A stretch of 7,604 nt of DNA from Boseongicola sp. Its GTDB lineage: Bacteria > Pseudomonadota > Alphaproteobacteria > Rhodobacterales > Rhodobacteraceae. The notes beneath the pieces were generated by a model. That model saw nothing but the letters and a program-made list of their open reading frames with translations, had not been told where the DNA came from and did no database searches. The DNA lies in the NCBI GenBank assembly GCA_013042895.1, contig JABDPD010000464.1:1-7604 (forward strand), read 5' to 3'. The translations under genes and the position numbers were made by a program. Numbering within the stretch: the first letter of the stretch is position 1; each line of letters opens with the position of its first letter. Positions 1 through 6,735 of the stretch are shown here, piece after piece.

Positions 1-1
1 A

Positions 2-616
2 GTTGTTGCGAACGCCTATGGAACTATTAACGCACTGTCCATCGCAGGTAAGCGAGCCAACGGGCAGCCTTGGGTGATGTTCAGCTTCTATGGAGGCGGC
101 CACGGCGGCAGCATCGAAAGCGATGGCCTGAATCACGGCAATGCTCCGATCTCGACTGCAACGATCCCGCCCATGGAGATCCTTGAAGCTGCATATCCTG
201 TGATGTTCCGGGAATGGGCGCTTCGCCCCAACAGTGCGGGCGCGGGTACGCATCGCGGCGGACTCGGAGCTGTCTATGAGATTGAAGTCCTTGAAGAAAA
301 GGCTGAAGCCTTCCTTTTTGGAGAGCGCGGACGTTTCTCACCCAATGGCGTAGTGGGCGGCGAAGGAGGCGCGATGAACGTGTTCCAATACGAGCAAGCC
401 GATGGTTGGCACGAACCTCCACTTGCGTCCAAGATGCTCGGCATCAAGCTTAAGAAAGGTCAGGCGGTTCGACTAGAAACGCCTGGCGGTGGCGGGTACG
501 GCAAGCCACAAAACCGCCCTGCCGAGGCCGTGGCTCAAGACGTCGCGCTCGGATATCTGACGCCAGATGCGGCCACCGCTCTGTACGGCCCCGTCTGGAC
601 GGAGGTCGACCAATGA
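2..616 (+). CDS. hyuB: Hydantoinase B/oxoprolinase family subunit, C-terminal part (5' end cut by window)
   Basis: The reading frame is open from base 2, giving 204 residues before TGA at 614-616. Full-length HyuB proteins are usually about 520-590 residues, so this is roughly the last third. Seen in the sequence: FYGGGHGGS near the start, then DGLNHGNAPIS, a P-x-E-x-x-E stretch, RPNSAGAGTHRGGLG, and near the end PGGGGYGKP followed by the usual tail with Asp-Val, a Gly turn, Ala-rich helix and Tyr-Gly-Pro-Val. These are hallmarks of the HyuB/N-methylhydantoinase beta/5-oxoprolinase C-terminal family. HyuB carries the hydrolytic half of a cytoplasmic ATP-dependent enzyme that opens cyclic amides; HyuA supplies ATP use. 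The stop overlaps the hyuA start by 4 bases (ATGA), fitting a heteromeric complex made from one message. The order B then A is the reverse of the classical Pseudomonas hyuA-hyuB order. Substrate cannot be read from this part; acetone/acetophenone carboxylase subunits are relatives, so carboxylation is a less likely alternative. Confidence 0.93.
   Translation, partial: VVANAYGTINALSIAGKRANGQPWVMFSFYGGGHGGSIESDGLNHGNAPISTATIPPMEILEAAYPVMFREWALRPNSAGAGTHRGGLGAVYEIEVLEEKAEAFLFGERGRFSPNGVVGGEGGAMNVFQYEQADGWHEPPLASKMLGIKLKKGQAVRLETPGGGGYGKPQNRPAEAVAQDVALGYLTPDAATALYGPVWTEVDQ
601..605 (+). promoter_or_regulatory. Ribosome binding site for hyuA
   Basis: GGAGG lies 7 bases before the ATG at 613, inside the end of hyuB. 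It supports ATG 613 over the in-frame ATG at 622, for which the spacing would be too long. The site lets hyuA initiate on its own as well as by coupling through the ATGA overlap. Confidence 0.7.
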
Positions 617-2670
617 GCAAGATGATTGGCGTCGATGTTGGCGGAACATTCACGGATGTCTTTGTGCTCGACGAAGCCTCGGGCAAGGCAGTTGTTTCCA
701 AAGTCCCCACAACCCGGCCTGACCAGTCGGGTGGTTTCCTTGATGGCATTGCGCGGCAGGTTGATGAACTTTCCACTGTGGGTGTCGTGGTTCACGGTAC
801 AACCGCAGGCACCAATGCTTTATTGGAACGCAAAGGCGCCAAGATCGGGATTATCACCACGCGAGGGCTGCGTGACGTCCTAGAGATGCGTCGCCGCGAC
901 CGGCCCCGAACGTGGGGGCTGCGCGGTGAGTTTGATCCAGTTGTTCCGCGCAACCTTCGACTTGAGGTGTCCGAGCGCACCCTGGCCGATGGCACGATAC
1001 GAACGCCCGTCGATCTTGACGAAGTGCGTGCCGCAGCTGAGTTTCTTTTGGCCGCCGAATGCCAAGCCGTGGCAATCCTTTTTGCGAATTCCTACGCGAA
1101 TGCTGATAATGAACAAAAGGCCGTTCAGGCGGTCCGGGAGGTATGGCCTAACCCTCACGTCAGCGCGTCAGCTGAAATCTTGCCTGAGATTCGCGAGTTT
1201 GAGCGGTTCTCGACAACAGCACTGAACGCCTATCTCCAGCCTGAAGTTTCCGGCTATATAGATCGGCTGGACAACGCGCTTAAAGGCAATGGGTTCGGCG
1301 GCGAATTCATGATCGTCCAGTCCAACGGTGGCGTCATGGGCACGGATACTGCCTGCCGTCTTCCCGTGAGGACAGCACTATCGGGGCCCGCGGCTGGGGT
1401 GATTGCGGCGGCGTACATTGCCCAAACGGCAGGCTTTGAAAATGTCATAACCGGAGACATGGGTGGCACCAGCTTTGATGTTGCGTTGATTGCCGACGGA
1501 AAATCGATGCTGTCGCCACAAACATCGATCGACTTCGGCATGGTTGTGCGTGCGCCTATGATCGAAATCACAACAATTGGTGCTGGCGGCGGCTCGATTG
1601 CCTGGGTAGATCGCGGCGGTCTTTTGAATATTGGACCGGAAAGCGCAGGTTCGACACCTGGGCCCGTCGCATATGGACAGGGCAACACACGGCCCACTGT
1701 AACGGATGCCAACGTCGTGCTTGGTCGAATTGATCCCGATAGCCCCATTGGCGGCAAGCTGGACCGGTTGGACGTCGAGGCAGCGAACAAGGCCATCGAT
1801 GAGCACGTCGGTTCGAAGTTGGGCCTTACAACAGAAGCTGCTGCTGAAGCAATTCTGCGCGTTGCCAACTCAAAGATGGCCGGCGCTATCAGACTTGTCA
1901 GCATTGAGCGCGGGTTTGATCCGAAACGGTTCGCCTTCATGCCATTTGGCGGTGGAGGAGCCTTGCATACTGGCGCAATGCTACACGACGTTGGCATCGC
2001 ACGTGCAATTATCCCTCGCTATCCTGGCGTGACCAGCGCGATGGGCTGCGTCATTGCGGATATGCGGCAGGATTTTGTGCAAACTATCAACGCTTTAACC
2101 CAGAGCTTGGACCTCGAAGGGTTGACCAACTGGATGCAAGGGCACGTAGATCAGGGCCTGTCACTTCTTGATGCGGCGCAGTCACGATTCGAAGCACGTG
2201 AAATCTTGGTCGAATTGGACATGGCCTACGTCGGCCAAACTCACACGGTCGCAGTCCCGCTGGCGGTGACTGTCAGCGACGGCAAGGTCGTCACACCCAC
2301 TCAAGCGGCCATCGAAGATGCCTTTGATGCAGCTTATGGCGCCACGTTCGGGCGGCTTTTGAAGAACGGCGCCCGTCGAGTCATGAACCTTCGAACCGCT
2401 GTCATCGGCAAGCGACCCAAGTTCGATCTCGGGACGCTGTCGCCTGAGGGTGGGAGCGTCGAGGACTCGCGGACTGGTAGCCGAAACGTGCATTTCGGCG
2501 ACGCTTGGCACAAAACAACGATCTATGATCGGCTTTCGCTACCGGTTGGATCAAGAATTAAAGGGCCGGCCATTCTGGTTCAGCCTGATACGACAGTTCT
2601 TATCGATCCAGGCCTGACCGGTCGTGTCGATACTTACGGCAACACGATTATTGAGCCTGACGAGGCATGA
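613..2670 (+). CDS. hyuA: Hydantoinase A/oxoprolinase family ATPase subunit (N-methylhydantoinase alpha type)
   Basis: 685 residues, the normal length for stand-alone HyuA. The N-terminal HydantA_N region begins with the phosphate-binding motif DVGGTFTD (8-15), followed by HGTTAGTN (61-68) and TRGLRDVLEMRRRDRP around 83-98. The central hydantoinase A domain has the second actin-like phosphate motif GDMGGTSFD (281-289), GAGGGS (323-328), a TPGP turn (348-351) and FGGGGALH (445-452). The C-terminal region ends in the usual GPA-I-Q-P-D-T-T segment and a YGN-x-I-I tail. The protein would phosphorylate the ring amide with ATP and pass it to HyuB for hydrolysis in the cytoplasm. Known family substrates include N-methylhydantoin, 5-substituted hydantoins, 5-oxoproline and larger lactams. 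Acetone carboxylase and acetophenone carboxylase subunits are homologous, but no carboxylase gamma subunit is seen here. Start 613 is chosen for its Shine-Dalgarno sequence. It overlaps hyuB by 4 bases and is 1 base from the next gene. The family call is firm; the substrate is unknown. Confidence 0.95.
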   Translation: MSKMIGVDVGGTFTDVFVLDEASGKAVVSKVPTTRPDQSGGFLDGIARQVDELSTVGVVVHGTTAGTNALLERKGAKIGIITTRGLRDVLEMRRRDRPRTWGLRGEFDPVVPRNLRLEVSERTLADGTIRTPVDLDEVRAAAEFLLAAECQAVAILFANSYANADNEQKAVQAVREVWPNPHVSASAEILPEIREFERFSTTALNAYLQPEVSGYIDRLDNALKGNGFGGEFMIVQSNGGVMGTDTACRLPVRTALSGPAAGVIAAAYIAQTAGFENVITGDMGGTSFDVALIADGKSMLSPQTSIDFGMVVRAPMIEITTIGAGGGSIAWVDRGGLLNIGPESAGSTPGPVAYGQGNTRPTVTDANVVLGRIDPDSPIGGKLDRLDVEAANKAIDEHVGSKLGLTTEAAAEAILRVANSKMAGAIRLVSIERGFDPKRFAFMPFGGGGALHTGAMLHDVGIARAIIPRYPGVTSAMGCVIADMRQDFVQTINALTQSLDLEGLTNWMQGHVDQGLSLLDAAQSRFEAREILVELDMAYVGQTHTVAVPLAVTVSDGKVVTPTQAAIEDAFDAAYGATFGRLLKNGARRVMNLRTAVIGKRPKFDLGTLSPEGGSVEDSRTGSRNVHFGDAWHKTTIYDRLSLPVGSRIKGPAILVQPDTTVLIDPGLTGRVDTYGNTIIEPDEA
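2662..2665 (+). promoter_or_regulatory. Ribosome binding site deciding the start of the isochorismatase-fold gene
   Basis: GAGG, 6 bases before ATG 2672, lies in the last codons of hyuA. It favours ATG 2672 over the upstream in-frame ATG at 2624. Starting at 2624 would add 16 residues not expected before the first beta strand and a 47-base overlap with hyuA. Confidence 0.6.
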
Positions 2671-2671
2671 C

Positions 2672-3277
2672 ATGACGCACACATTCAATCCCAAACGCAC
2701 TGCCCTCCTGACAATCGATTTGCAGAATGACTTTCTGCATCCCAAAGGTGCCTATGGGCGTGCTGGGCAGACATCCAAAGCGATTTCTGCGTTGCCTGAC
2801 AGGGTGAAGCCATTGGCGGACTCGCTGCGTGCGAAAGGCGGCTTTTACATCAGCGCCCAATTCACGCTGGTCCCCGGACCCAGTGGTGAACCACTAATTG
2901 CACCACATCTCAAAGAGCTTCGCCCGTTCCTGGGCAAGGGTGACTTTGCGCCCGGTGGGTTCGGCCACAGCCTTGTCGATGAGCTCGCACCCGCTGACTT
3001 CACCATCGAGAAAGTGGCCTACTCAGCGTTCTACCAAACAAGGCTAGAATACATTCTGCGCTATCTCGAAATCGACACGCTCATTATCGGCGGCATCGTT
3101 ACCAATGGCGGCGTGGCAAGTACACTTCGTGATGCTCATCTGCGCAATGTCCATACTATCTTGTTATCTGACGGCTGTGCGGCGTTCAAACAAGAGGTGC
3201 ATGACGCGACTCTGGTTTCGCTTGGATCGATCTCTCCGATAAAGACGTGCGCTGAGATACTGGAGGAACTCGCATGA
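2672..3277 (+). CDS. Isochorismatase-fold hydrolase lacking the usual nucleophilic cysteine
   Basis: 201 residues from ATG 2672, typical for the single-domain isochorismatase/cysteine hydrolase family. The first strand gives LLTIDLQNDF with the expected active-site Asp16. The catalytic Lys is Lys114 in EKVAYSAFYQT. The cis-peptide/nucleophile loop reads GGIVTNGGVASTLRDA (140-155). In amidase members (N-carbamoylsarcosine amidase, nicotinamidase-like, RutB) this loop is typically G-V-x-T-x-x-C-V-x-S-T, so Gly147 (codon ggc, 3110-3112) occupies the Cys position. True isochorismatases such as EntB and PhzD, as I recall them, also carry Gly there and hydrolyse a vinyl ether without a nucleophile. 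Context next to hyuBA would normally suggest N-carbamoyl-amino-acid hydrolysis, but the missing Cys argues against it. An enol-ether, enamine or other acid-catalysed hydrolysis, or a non-catalytic role, are alternatives. No signal peptide is seen, so it should be cytoplasmic. It starts 1 base after hyuA and overlaps the next gene by 4 bases. Family sure, reaction unsure. Confidence 0.9.
   Translation: MTHTFNPKRTALLTIDLQNDFLHPKGAYGRAGQTSKAISALPDRVKPLADSLRAKGGFYISAQFTLVPGPSGEPLIAPHLKELRPFLGKGDFAPGGFGHSLVDELAPADFTIEKVAYSAFYQTRLEYILRYLEIDTLIIGGIVTNGGVASTLRDAHLRNVHTILLSDGCAAFKQEVHDATLVSLGSISPIKTCAEILEELA
3262..3266 (+). promoter_or_regulatory. Ribosome binding site for the C-C lyase gene
   Basis: GGAGG ends 7 bases before ATG 3274 and lies within the last codons of the preceding gene (the Glu-Glu codons). 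It is one of the strongest such sites in the operon and fixes the start at 3274. Confidence 0.7.
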
Positions 3278-4137
3278 GTCTGCGCGCACGGCTTCAGCAG
3301 CCAGAGATACTCGTGGCCCCCGGGGTATACGATGGGATTACAGCTGCCATTGCATCGGAAGCTGGGTTCGAAGCTCTTTACCTGTCCGGGGCCGCCGTCG
3401 CCTATACGCGTCTCGGGCGTCCTGATATTGGGCTGACGTCTGTCACCGAGATGACCGAAACCATGGCATTGATCCGCGATCGGGTTGACCTGCCTGTCAT
3501 CGTCGATGCCGATACCGGGTTTGGAAATGCTCTAAACGCGCAGCGTACGATGCGGTATTATGAACGCGCAGGCGCGAGCGCGCTGCAGGTTGAAGATCAA
3601 ACCTTCCCCAAACGGTGCGGACATTTGTCCGACAAATCACTGATCCCATCCGGTGAAATGGCCGGAAAGATCGCTGCCATGGCCGACGCACGCGCCAGTG
3701 ATGAAACCCTGATAATTGCAAGGACAGACGCGATAGCAGTTGAAGGATTCCAAGCCGCTCTTGACCGCGCCAACGCCTATATTGAGGCCGGGGCTGATGT
3801 CCTGTTCATCGAGGCGCCCCGTTCCGGCGACGAACTGCGACACGTTCCTCAGAAGTTCAATGGACGCGTGCCGCTTTTGGCCAACATGGTAGAAGGTGGG
3901 GCAACGCCTTTGAAAGGTGCCGCCGATCTCGAAGAGATCGGGTACTCCATCGTAATCTTCCCTGGTGGTATCGTGCGCGCCTTGGCAAAGACGGCTGGTG
4001 AATACTACGCCAGCCTAAAAGCCAATGGTTCCAATCGCCCATTCTCGGATCGTATGTTTGATTTCAACGGCCTGAACGACCGTATTGGCACCAAAGATAT
4101 GCTCTCCCTTGGACAGAGTTACGAAGACAAGTCATGA
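3274..4137 (+). CDS. Isocitrate lyase/phosphoenolpyruvate mutase superfamily C-C lyase (2-methylisocitrate or 2,3-dimethylmalate lyase-like)
   Basis: 287 residues, the length of short ICL/PEPM family members (prpB, 2,3-dimethylmalate lyase, oxaloacetate decarboxylase), not of full isocitrate lyase. Seen: APGVYDGITA near the start (15-24), the carboxylate-binding LSG segment (37-39), the Mg2+-site stretch VDADTGFGN (77-85) with Asp78 and Asp80, QVEDQ (105-109), the lyase signature KRCGH (113-117) with catalytic Cys115, ARTDA (149-153) and IEAPRS (179-184). Cys115 in the flexible loop marks a lyase rather than a phosphonate mutase. Such enzymes split 2-hydroxydicarboxylates into pyruvate or glyoxylate plus a carboxylic acid, using Mg2+. 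No citrate synthase or aconitase-type genes are beside it, so a methylcitrate-cycle role is not supported here. A role in cleaving an intermediate made by its operon partners is inferred. It overlaps both neighbours by 4 bases. Automated annotation might call it carboxyvinyl-carboxyphosphonate phosphorylmutase, which the intact KRCGH does not require. Confidence 0.93.
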   Translation: MSLRARLQQPEILVAPGVYDGITAAIASEAGFEALYLSGAAVAYTRLGRPDIGLTSVTEMTETMALIRDRVDLPVIVDADTGFGNALNAQRTMRYYERAGASALQVEDQTFPKRCGHLSDKSLIPSGEMAGKIAAMADARASDETLIIARTDAIAVEGFQAALDRANAYIEAGADVLFIEAPRSGDELRHVPQKFNGRVPLLANMVEGGATPLKGAADLEEIGYSIVIFPGGIVRALAKTAGEYYASLKANGSNRPFSDRMFDFNGLNDRIGTKDMLSLGQSYEDKS

Positions 4138-5528
4138 GCGCTGTACTTCCAACACCACCTGAAGGCTTTGACCTTGAGGTGCCGGTACTTGTGATAGGAG
4201 CTGGTGCGAGTGGTTTGGTTGCCGCGCTTTCCGCGAGGGACCATGGTGGTGAGGTTCTAGTAATCGAAGCCGACGCCGTACCGTCGGGGTCGACGGCTCT
4301 GTCGGCAGGTTTGATCCCTGCAGCGGGCACCAGATTTCAGAGAAATGTCGGGATTGAAGACGCACACGACATCTTCGCACGTGACATCCAGCGCAAGGCA
4401 CATAACGAGAACCCACAAGGCTTGGTCGACACGCTGGCGTCAAATGCCGCTTCGACGATTGAGTGGCTATCGGACCGGTTCGGTCTCCCGTTCTCGGTTG
4501 TAACGGATTTCGATTACCCGGGACACTCCCGGCGCCGCATGCACGGCCTGCCAACACGCTCGGGCCGTGAGTTAGTCGATTGCTTGCGGTCAGCTTGCGA
4601 AGCCGAGGGCATCGACATCGTTTGCAACCGCCGAGCCACAACACTGTTCAGTGACACCAGCCGAGTAACGGGGATTGAAACCGAAGGGCCGGACGGACCC
4701 GAGCGCATCGGCTGCGAAGCTTTGATCCTGGCGTGTAATGGCTTTGGCGGGAACCGAGAAATGGTTTCGCGCCTGATGCCTGAAATCGAAGACGCACTTT
4801 GGTTTGGCCACGATGGAAACACTGGAGACGCTGTGCGATGGGGGCATGCCCTCGATGCCGAATGCCTGCACCTTGGCGCGTATCAGGGCCACGGTAATGT
4901 TTCGACACCGCACGGGATACTGATCAGCTGGGCGGTGATTACGGCTGGCGGTATCCAGGTGAACGCTGAAGGACGCCGGTTCTGGGACGAAAGTCAGGGA
5001 TATTCCGAAGCCGCCCGGGCCGTTCTTGCGCAGCCGGGTGGGGTCGCATGGGCGATATTTGATGCGCGCATTGCCAGTATCGCGCGTCAATTTCAGGACT
5101 TCAAAGACGCAGAGTCTGTTGGCGCGATACGCATGGCAGAGACAACCACCGAGCTTGCCGCGATCTGCGGACTTCCCGAGCATGCGTTAATGCAGACAAT
5201 TGCAGACCTTCCTTTGGACTCGAAAGACGAGTTTGGTCGCTCCTTTGACGGACCTGGCCTCGCTCCACCCTACATGGCGGTGAAGGTCACCGGAGCGCTT
5301 TTTCACACACAAGGCGGTTTGAACATCGAAGCGGACACGCGAGTGAAGCTGAAAAACCGCACGACGTCGCCCAACCTCTTTGCCGCCGGGGGCGCGGCGG
5401 TGGGTGTTTCGGGAACATCAGACCGCGGATATCTGTCAGGCAATGGCCTATTATCCGCAGTCGTTTTGGGACGCATAGCAGGCCAGAGCGCTGCGCAGCA
5501 TACACGAATGGAGTCAGGAAATGTTTGA
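4134..5528 (+). CDS. Soluble FAD-dependent oxidoreductase, fumarate reductase/KstD-like (FAD_binding_2)
   Basis: 464 residues. The Rossmann FAD motif [13 protein letters not shown] lies at 20-32 (Gly22, Gly24, Gly27) with Glu45 ending the second strand. The C-terminal FAD segment runs from [14 protein letters not shown] (414-427) to [15 protein letters not shown] (436-450). No signal peptide or heme motif is seen, so it is cytoplasmic. By hand alignment to flavocytochrome c fumarate reductase as I remember it, the substrate-side histidines are kept (His253 in QGHG, His391 in FHTQGG). The two arginines that donate a proton and bind a fumarate carboxylate are replaced by Tyr290 (RFWDESQGY) and Tyr433 (RGYLSGN). 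This suggests oxidation or reduction of an alpha,beta C-C bond in a substrate other than fumarate, perhaps next to a carbonyl as in ketosteroid dehydrogenases, which also use tyrosines. The start overlaps the lyase stop (ATGA) with only a weak purine stretch upstream, so translation may depend on coupling. The physiological acceptor is unknown. Confidence 0.9.
   Translation: MSAVLPTPPEGFDLEVPVLVIGAGASGLVAALSARDHGGEVLVIEADAVPSGSTALSAGLIPAAGTRFQRNVGIEDAHDIFARDIQRKAHNENPQGLVDTLASNAASTIEWLSDRFGLPFSVVTDFDYPGHSRRRMHGLPTRSGRELVDCLRSACEAEGIDIVCNRRATTLFSDTSRVTGIETEGPDGPERIGCEALILACNGFGGNREMVSRLMPEIEDALWFGHDGNTGDAVRWGHALDAECLHLGAYQGHGNVSTPHGILISWAVITAGGIQVNAEGRRFWDESQGYSEAARAVLAQPGGVAWAIFDARIASIARQFQDFKDAESVGAIRMAETTTELAAICGLPEHALMQTIADLPLDSKDEFGRSFDGPGLAPPYMAVKVTGALFHTQGGLNIEADTRVKLKNRTTSPNLFAAGGAAVGVSGTSDRGYLSGNGLLSAVVLGRIAGQSAAQHTRMESGNV
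5510..5513 (+). promoter_or_regulatory. Ribosome binding site for gcdH
   Basis: GGAG ends 7 bases before ATG 5521. A second purine run, AGGAA, abuts the start codon but is too close to serve. The site lies inside the last codons of the flavoprotein gene, whose stop is downstream of the gcdH start. Confidence 0.6.
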
Positions 5529-6735
5529 TTCAACGAAGGCGGGTTTTGGCCCGTCACTTGCAAAGTTCAACTGGGAAGACCCTTTTGGATTGGCATCACA
5601 GCTTAGCGAAGAAGAACGCATGATCTCGCAGGCAGCGGCATCTTATGCCGCCGATCGGCTCGCCCCTCGGGTGGACGAGATGTACCTCGAAGAAGGGGTG
5701 GTCACCGAGATCTTCTCCGAGATGGGCGATATGGGTCTTCTTGGAATCACTGTCCCTGAGCAATGGGGCGGGCTTGGTGCAGGCTATGTGAGCTACGGGC
5801 TTGTCGCACGTGAGATTGAGCGGATCGACAGTGGCTATCGCTCGATGATGAGCGTGCAATCCAGCCTCGTGATGTATCCGATCTATGCCTACGGTACCGA
5901 TGCGCAACGTGAAAAGTATCTGCCGGGGCTAGCCGCAGGCAAGCTGATCGGGTGCTTTGGCCTGACCGAGCCGGAGGCAGGGTCAGATCCCGCAGGCATG
6001 AAGACCACAGCGACCAAAACCGACAACGGCTATGTTCTGAATGGTGCTAAGATGTGGATTTCGAACAGCCCAATTGCTGACGTGTTCGTTGTCTGGGCCA
6101 AGTCCGAGGCCCATGGTGGCAAGATCAAGGGATTTGTTCTTGAGAAGGGCACGGCGGGTTTATCGGCCCCGAAAATCGAGGGTAAGCTCAGCCTACGCGC
6201 CTCAATCACGGGCGAGATTGTTATGGACAATGCTGAGGTCGGAGAAGACGCGCTCTTGCCTGACGTCGAAGGTCTGAAAGGCCCCTTCGGTTGCCTCAAC
6301 CGTGCCCGCTTTGGCATAGCGTGGGGCGCAATGGGCGCCGCCGAAGACTGTTGGCTCCGGTCGCGACAATACGGACTGGACCGCCGGCAATTCGGCAAGC
6401 CGCTTGCACAAATGCAGCTGTTCCAGAAGAAACTTGCCGATATGCAAATTGAGATCACACTTGGTCTACAAGCGGCTCTGCGGGTTGGTCGGATGCTAGA
6501 AGACGGCACGGCTGCACCAGAAGCGGTCAGCATGATAAAACGCAACAATTGCGGCAAGGCGCTAGATATCTCGCGCATGGCGCGAGACATGCACGGTGGG
6601 AACGGAATCATGGCAGAATACGGCGTTATGCGGCACGCGCAGAACCTTGAAACGGTCAATACATATGAGGGCACCCAGGACATCCATTCGCTGATCCTAG
6701 GTCGTGCGCAAACCGGGTTGCAGGCCTTCGGATGA
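5521..6735 (+). CDS. gcdH: Glutaryl-CoA dehydrogenase
   Basis: 404 residues, the usual bacterial length. It oxidises and decarboxylates glutaryl-CoA to crotonyl-CoA and CO2, with FAD and electron-transfer flavoprotein as acceptor, at the end of lysine, tryptophan, glutarate and aromatic breakdown. The N-terminus [10 protein letters not shown] is typical. [16 protein letters not shown] holds Glu100, Arg107 and Ser108, matching Glu87, Arg94 and Ser95 of the human enzyme, which contact the glutaryl carboxylate. The beta domain has [13 protein letters not shown] (145-157). The C-terminal helical domain has HGGNG (358-362) and [10 protein letters not shown] with catalytic base Glu383, matching human Glu370; the spacing Arg107-Glu383 equals human Arg94-Glu370. 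These residues together point to a true glutaryl-CoA enzyme rather than a generic acyl-CoA dehydrogenase, though a substituted glutaryl-CoA is possible. It overlaps the flavoprotein gene by 8 bases and the CoA-transferase gene by 4. Confidence 0.96.
   Translation: MFDSTKAGFGPSLAKFNWEDPFGLASQLSEEERMISQAAASYAADRLAPRVDEMYLEEGVVTEIFSEMGDMGLLGITVPEQWGGLGAGYVSYGLVAREIERIDSGYRSMMSVQSSLVMYPIYAYGTDAQREKYLPGLAAGKLIGCFGLTEPEAGSDPAGMKTTATKTDNGYVLNGAKMWISNSPIADVFVVWAKSEAHGGKIKGFVLEKGTAGLSAPKIEGKLSLRASITGEIVMDNAEVGEDALLPDVEGLKGPFGCLNRARFGIAWGAMGAAEDCWLRSRQYGLDRRQFGKPLAQMQLFQKKLADMQIEITLGLQAALRVGRMLEDGTAAPEAVSMIKRNNCGKALDISRMARDMHGGNGIMAEYGVMRHAQNLETVNTYEGTQDIHSLILGRAQTGLQAFG

Noticed and set aside
1254..1997. 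Long open frame of 247 codons on the minus strand inside hyuA
   Set aside because: It is antisense to conserved hyuA motifs, has no recognisable domain, and long antisense frames are common opposite codon-biased GC-rich genes.
613..2670. HyuA/HyuB as acetone or acetophenone carboxylase subunits
   Set aside because: The families are homologous, but HyuA here is about 685 residues with hydantoinase-like motifs and no carboxylase gamma or extra subunit is seen in the window; genes upstream of base 1 could change this view.
2624..2671. Upstream in-frame ATG giving a 16-residue N-terminal extension of the isochorismatase-fold protein
   Set aside because: It would overlap hyuA by 47 bases, has no good ribosome binding site, and the family normally begins shortly before the first strand; ATG 2672 has GAGG at 6 bases.
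3110..3112. Reading the isochorismatase-fold gene as N-carbamoylsarcosine amidase because it follows hyuBA
   Set aside because: The required nucleophilic Cys is Gly here, so the specific functional name is not supported by the sequence.
3925..3939. Perfect 6+6 inverted repeat GATCTC-GAA-GAGATC
   Set aside because: It lies in frame inside the lyase coding sequence (Asp-Leu-Glu-Glu-Ile), has no T-run or promoter context, and is short enough to arise by chance from these codons.
6030..6683. Minus-strand open frame of 217 codons inside gcdH
   Set aside because: Low-complexity Ser/Arg/Pro-rich translation, fully antisense to conserved gcdH residues; a shadow of that gene's codon use.
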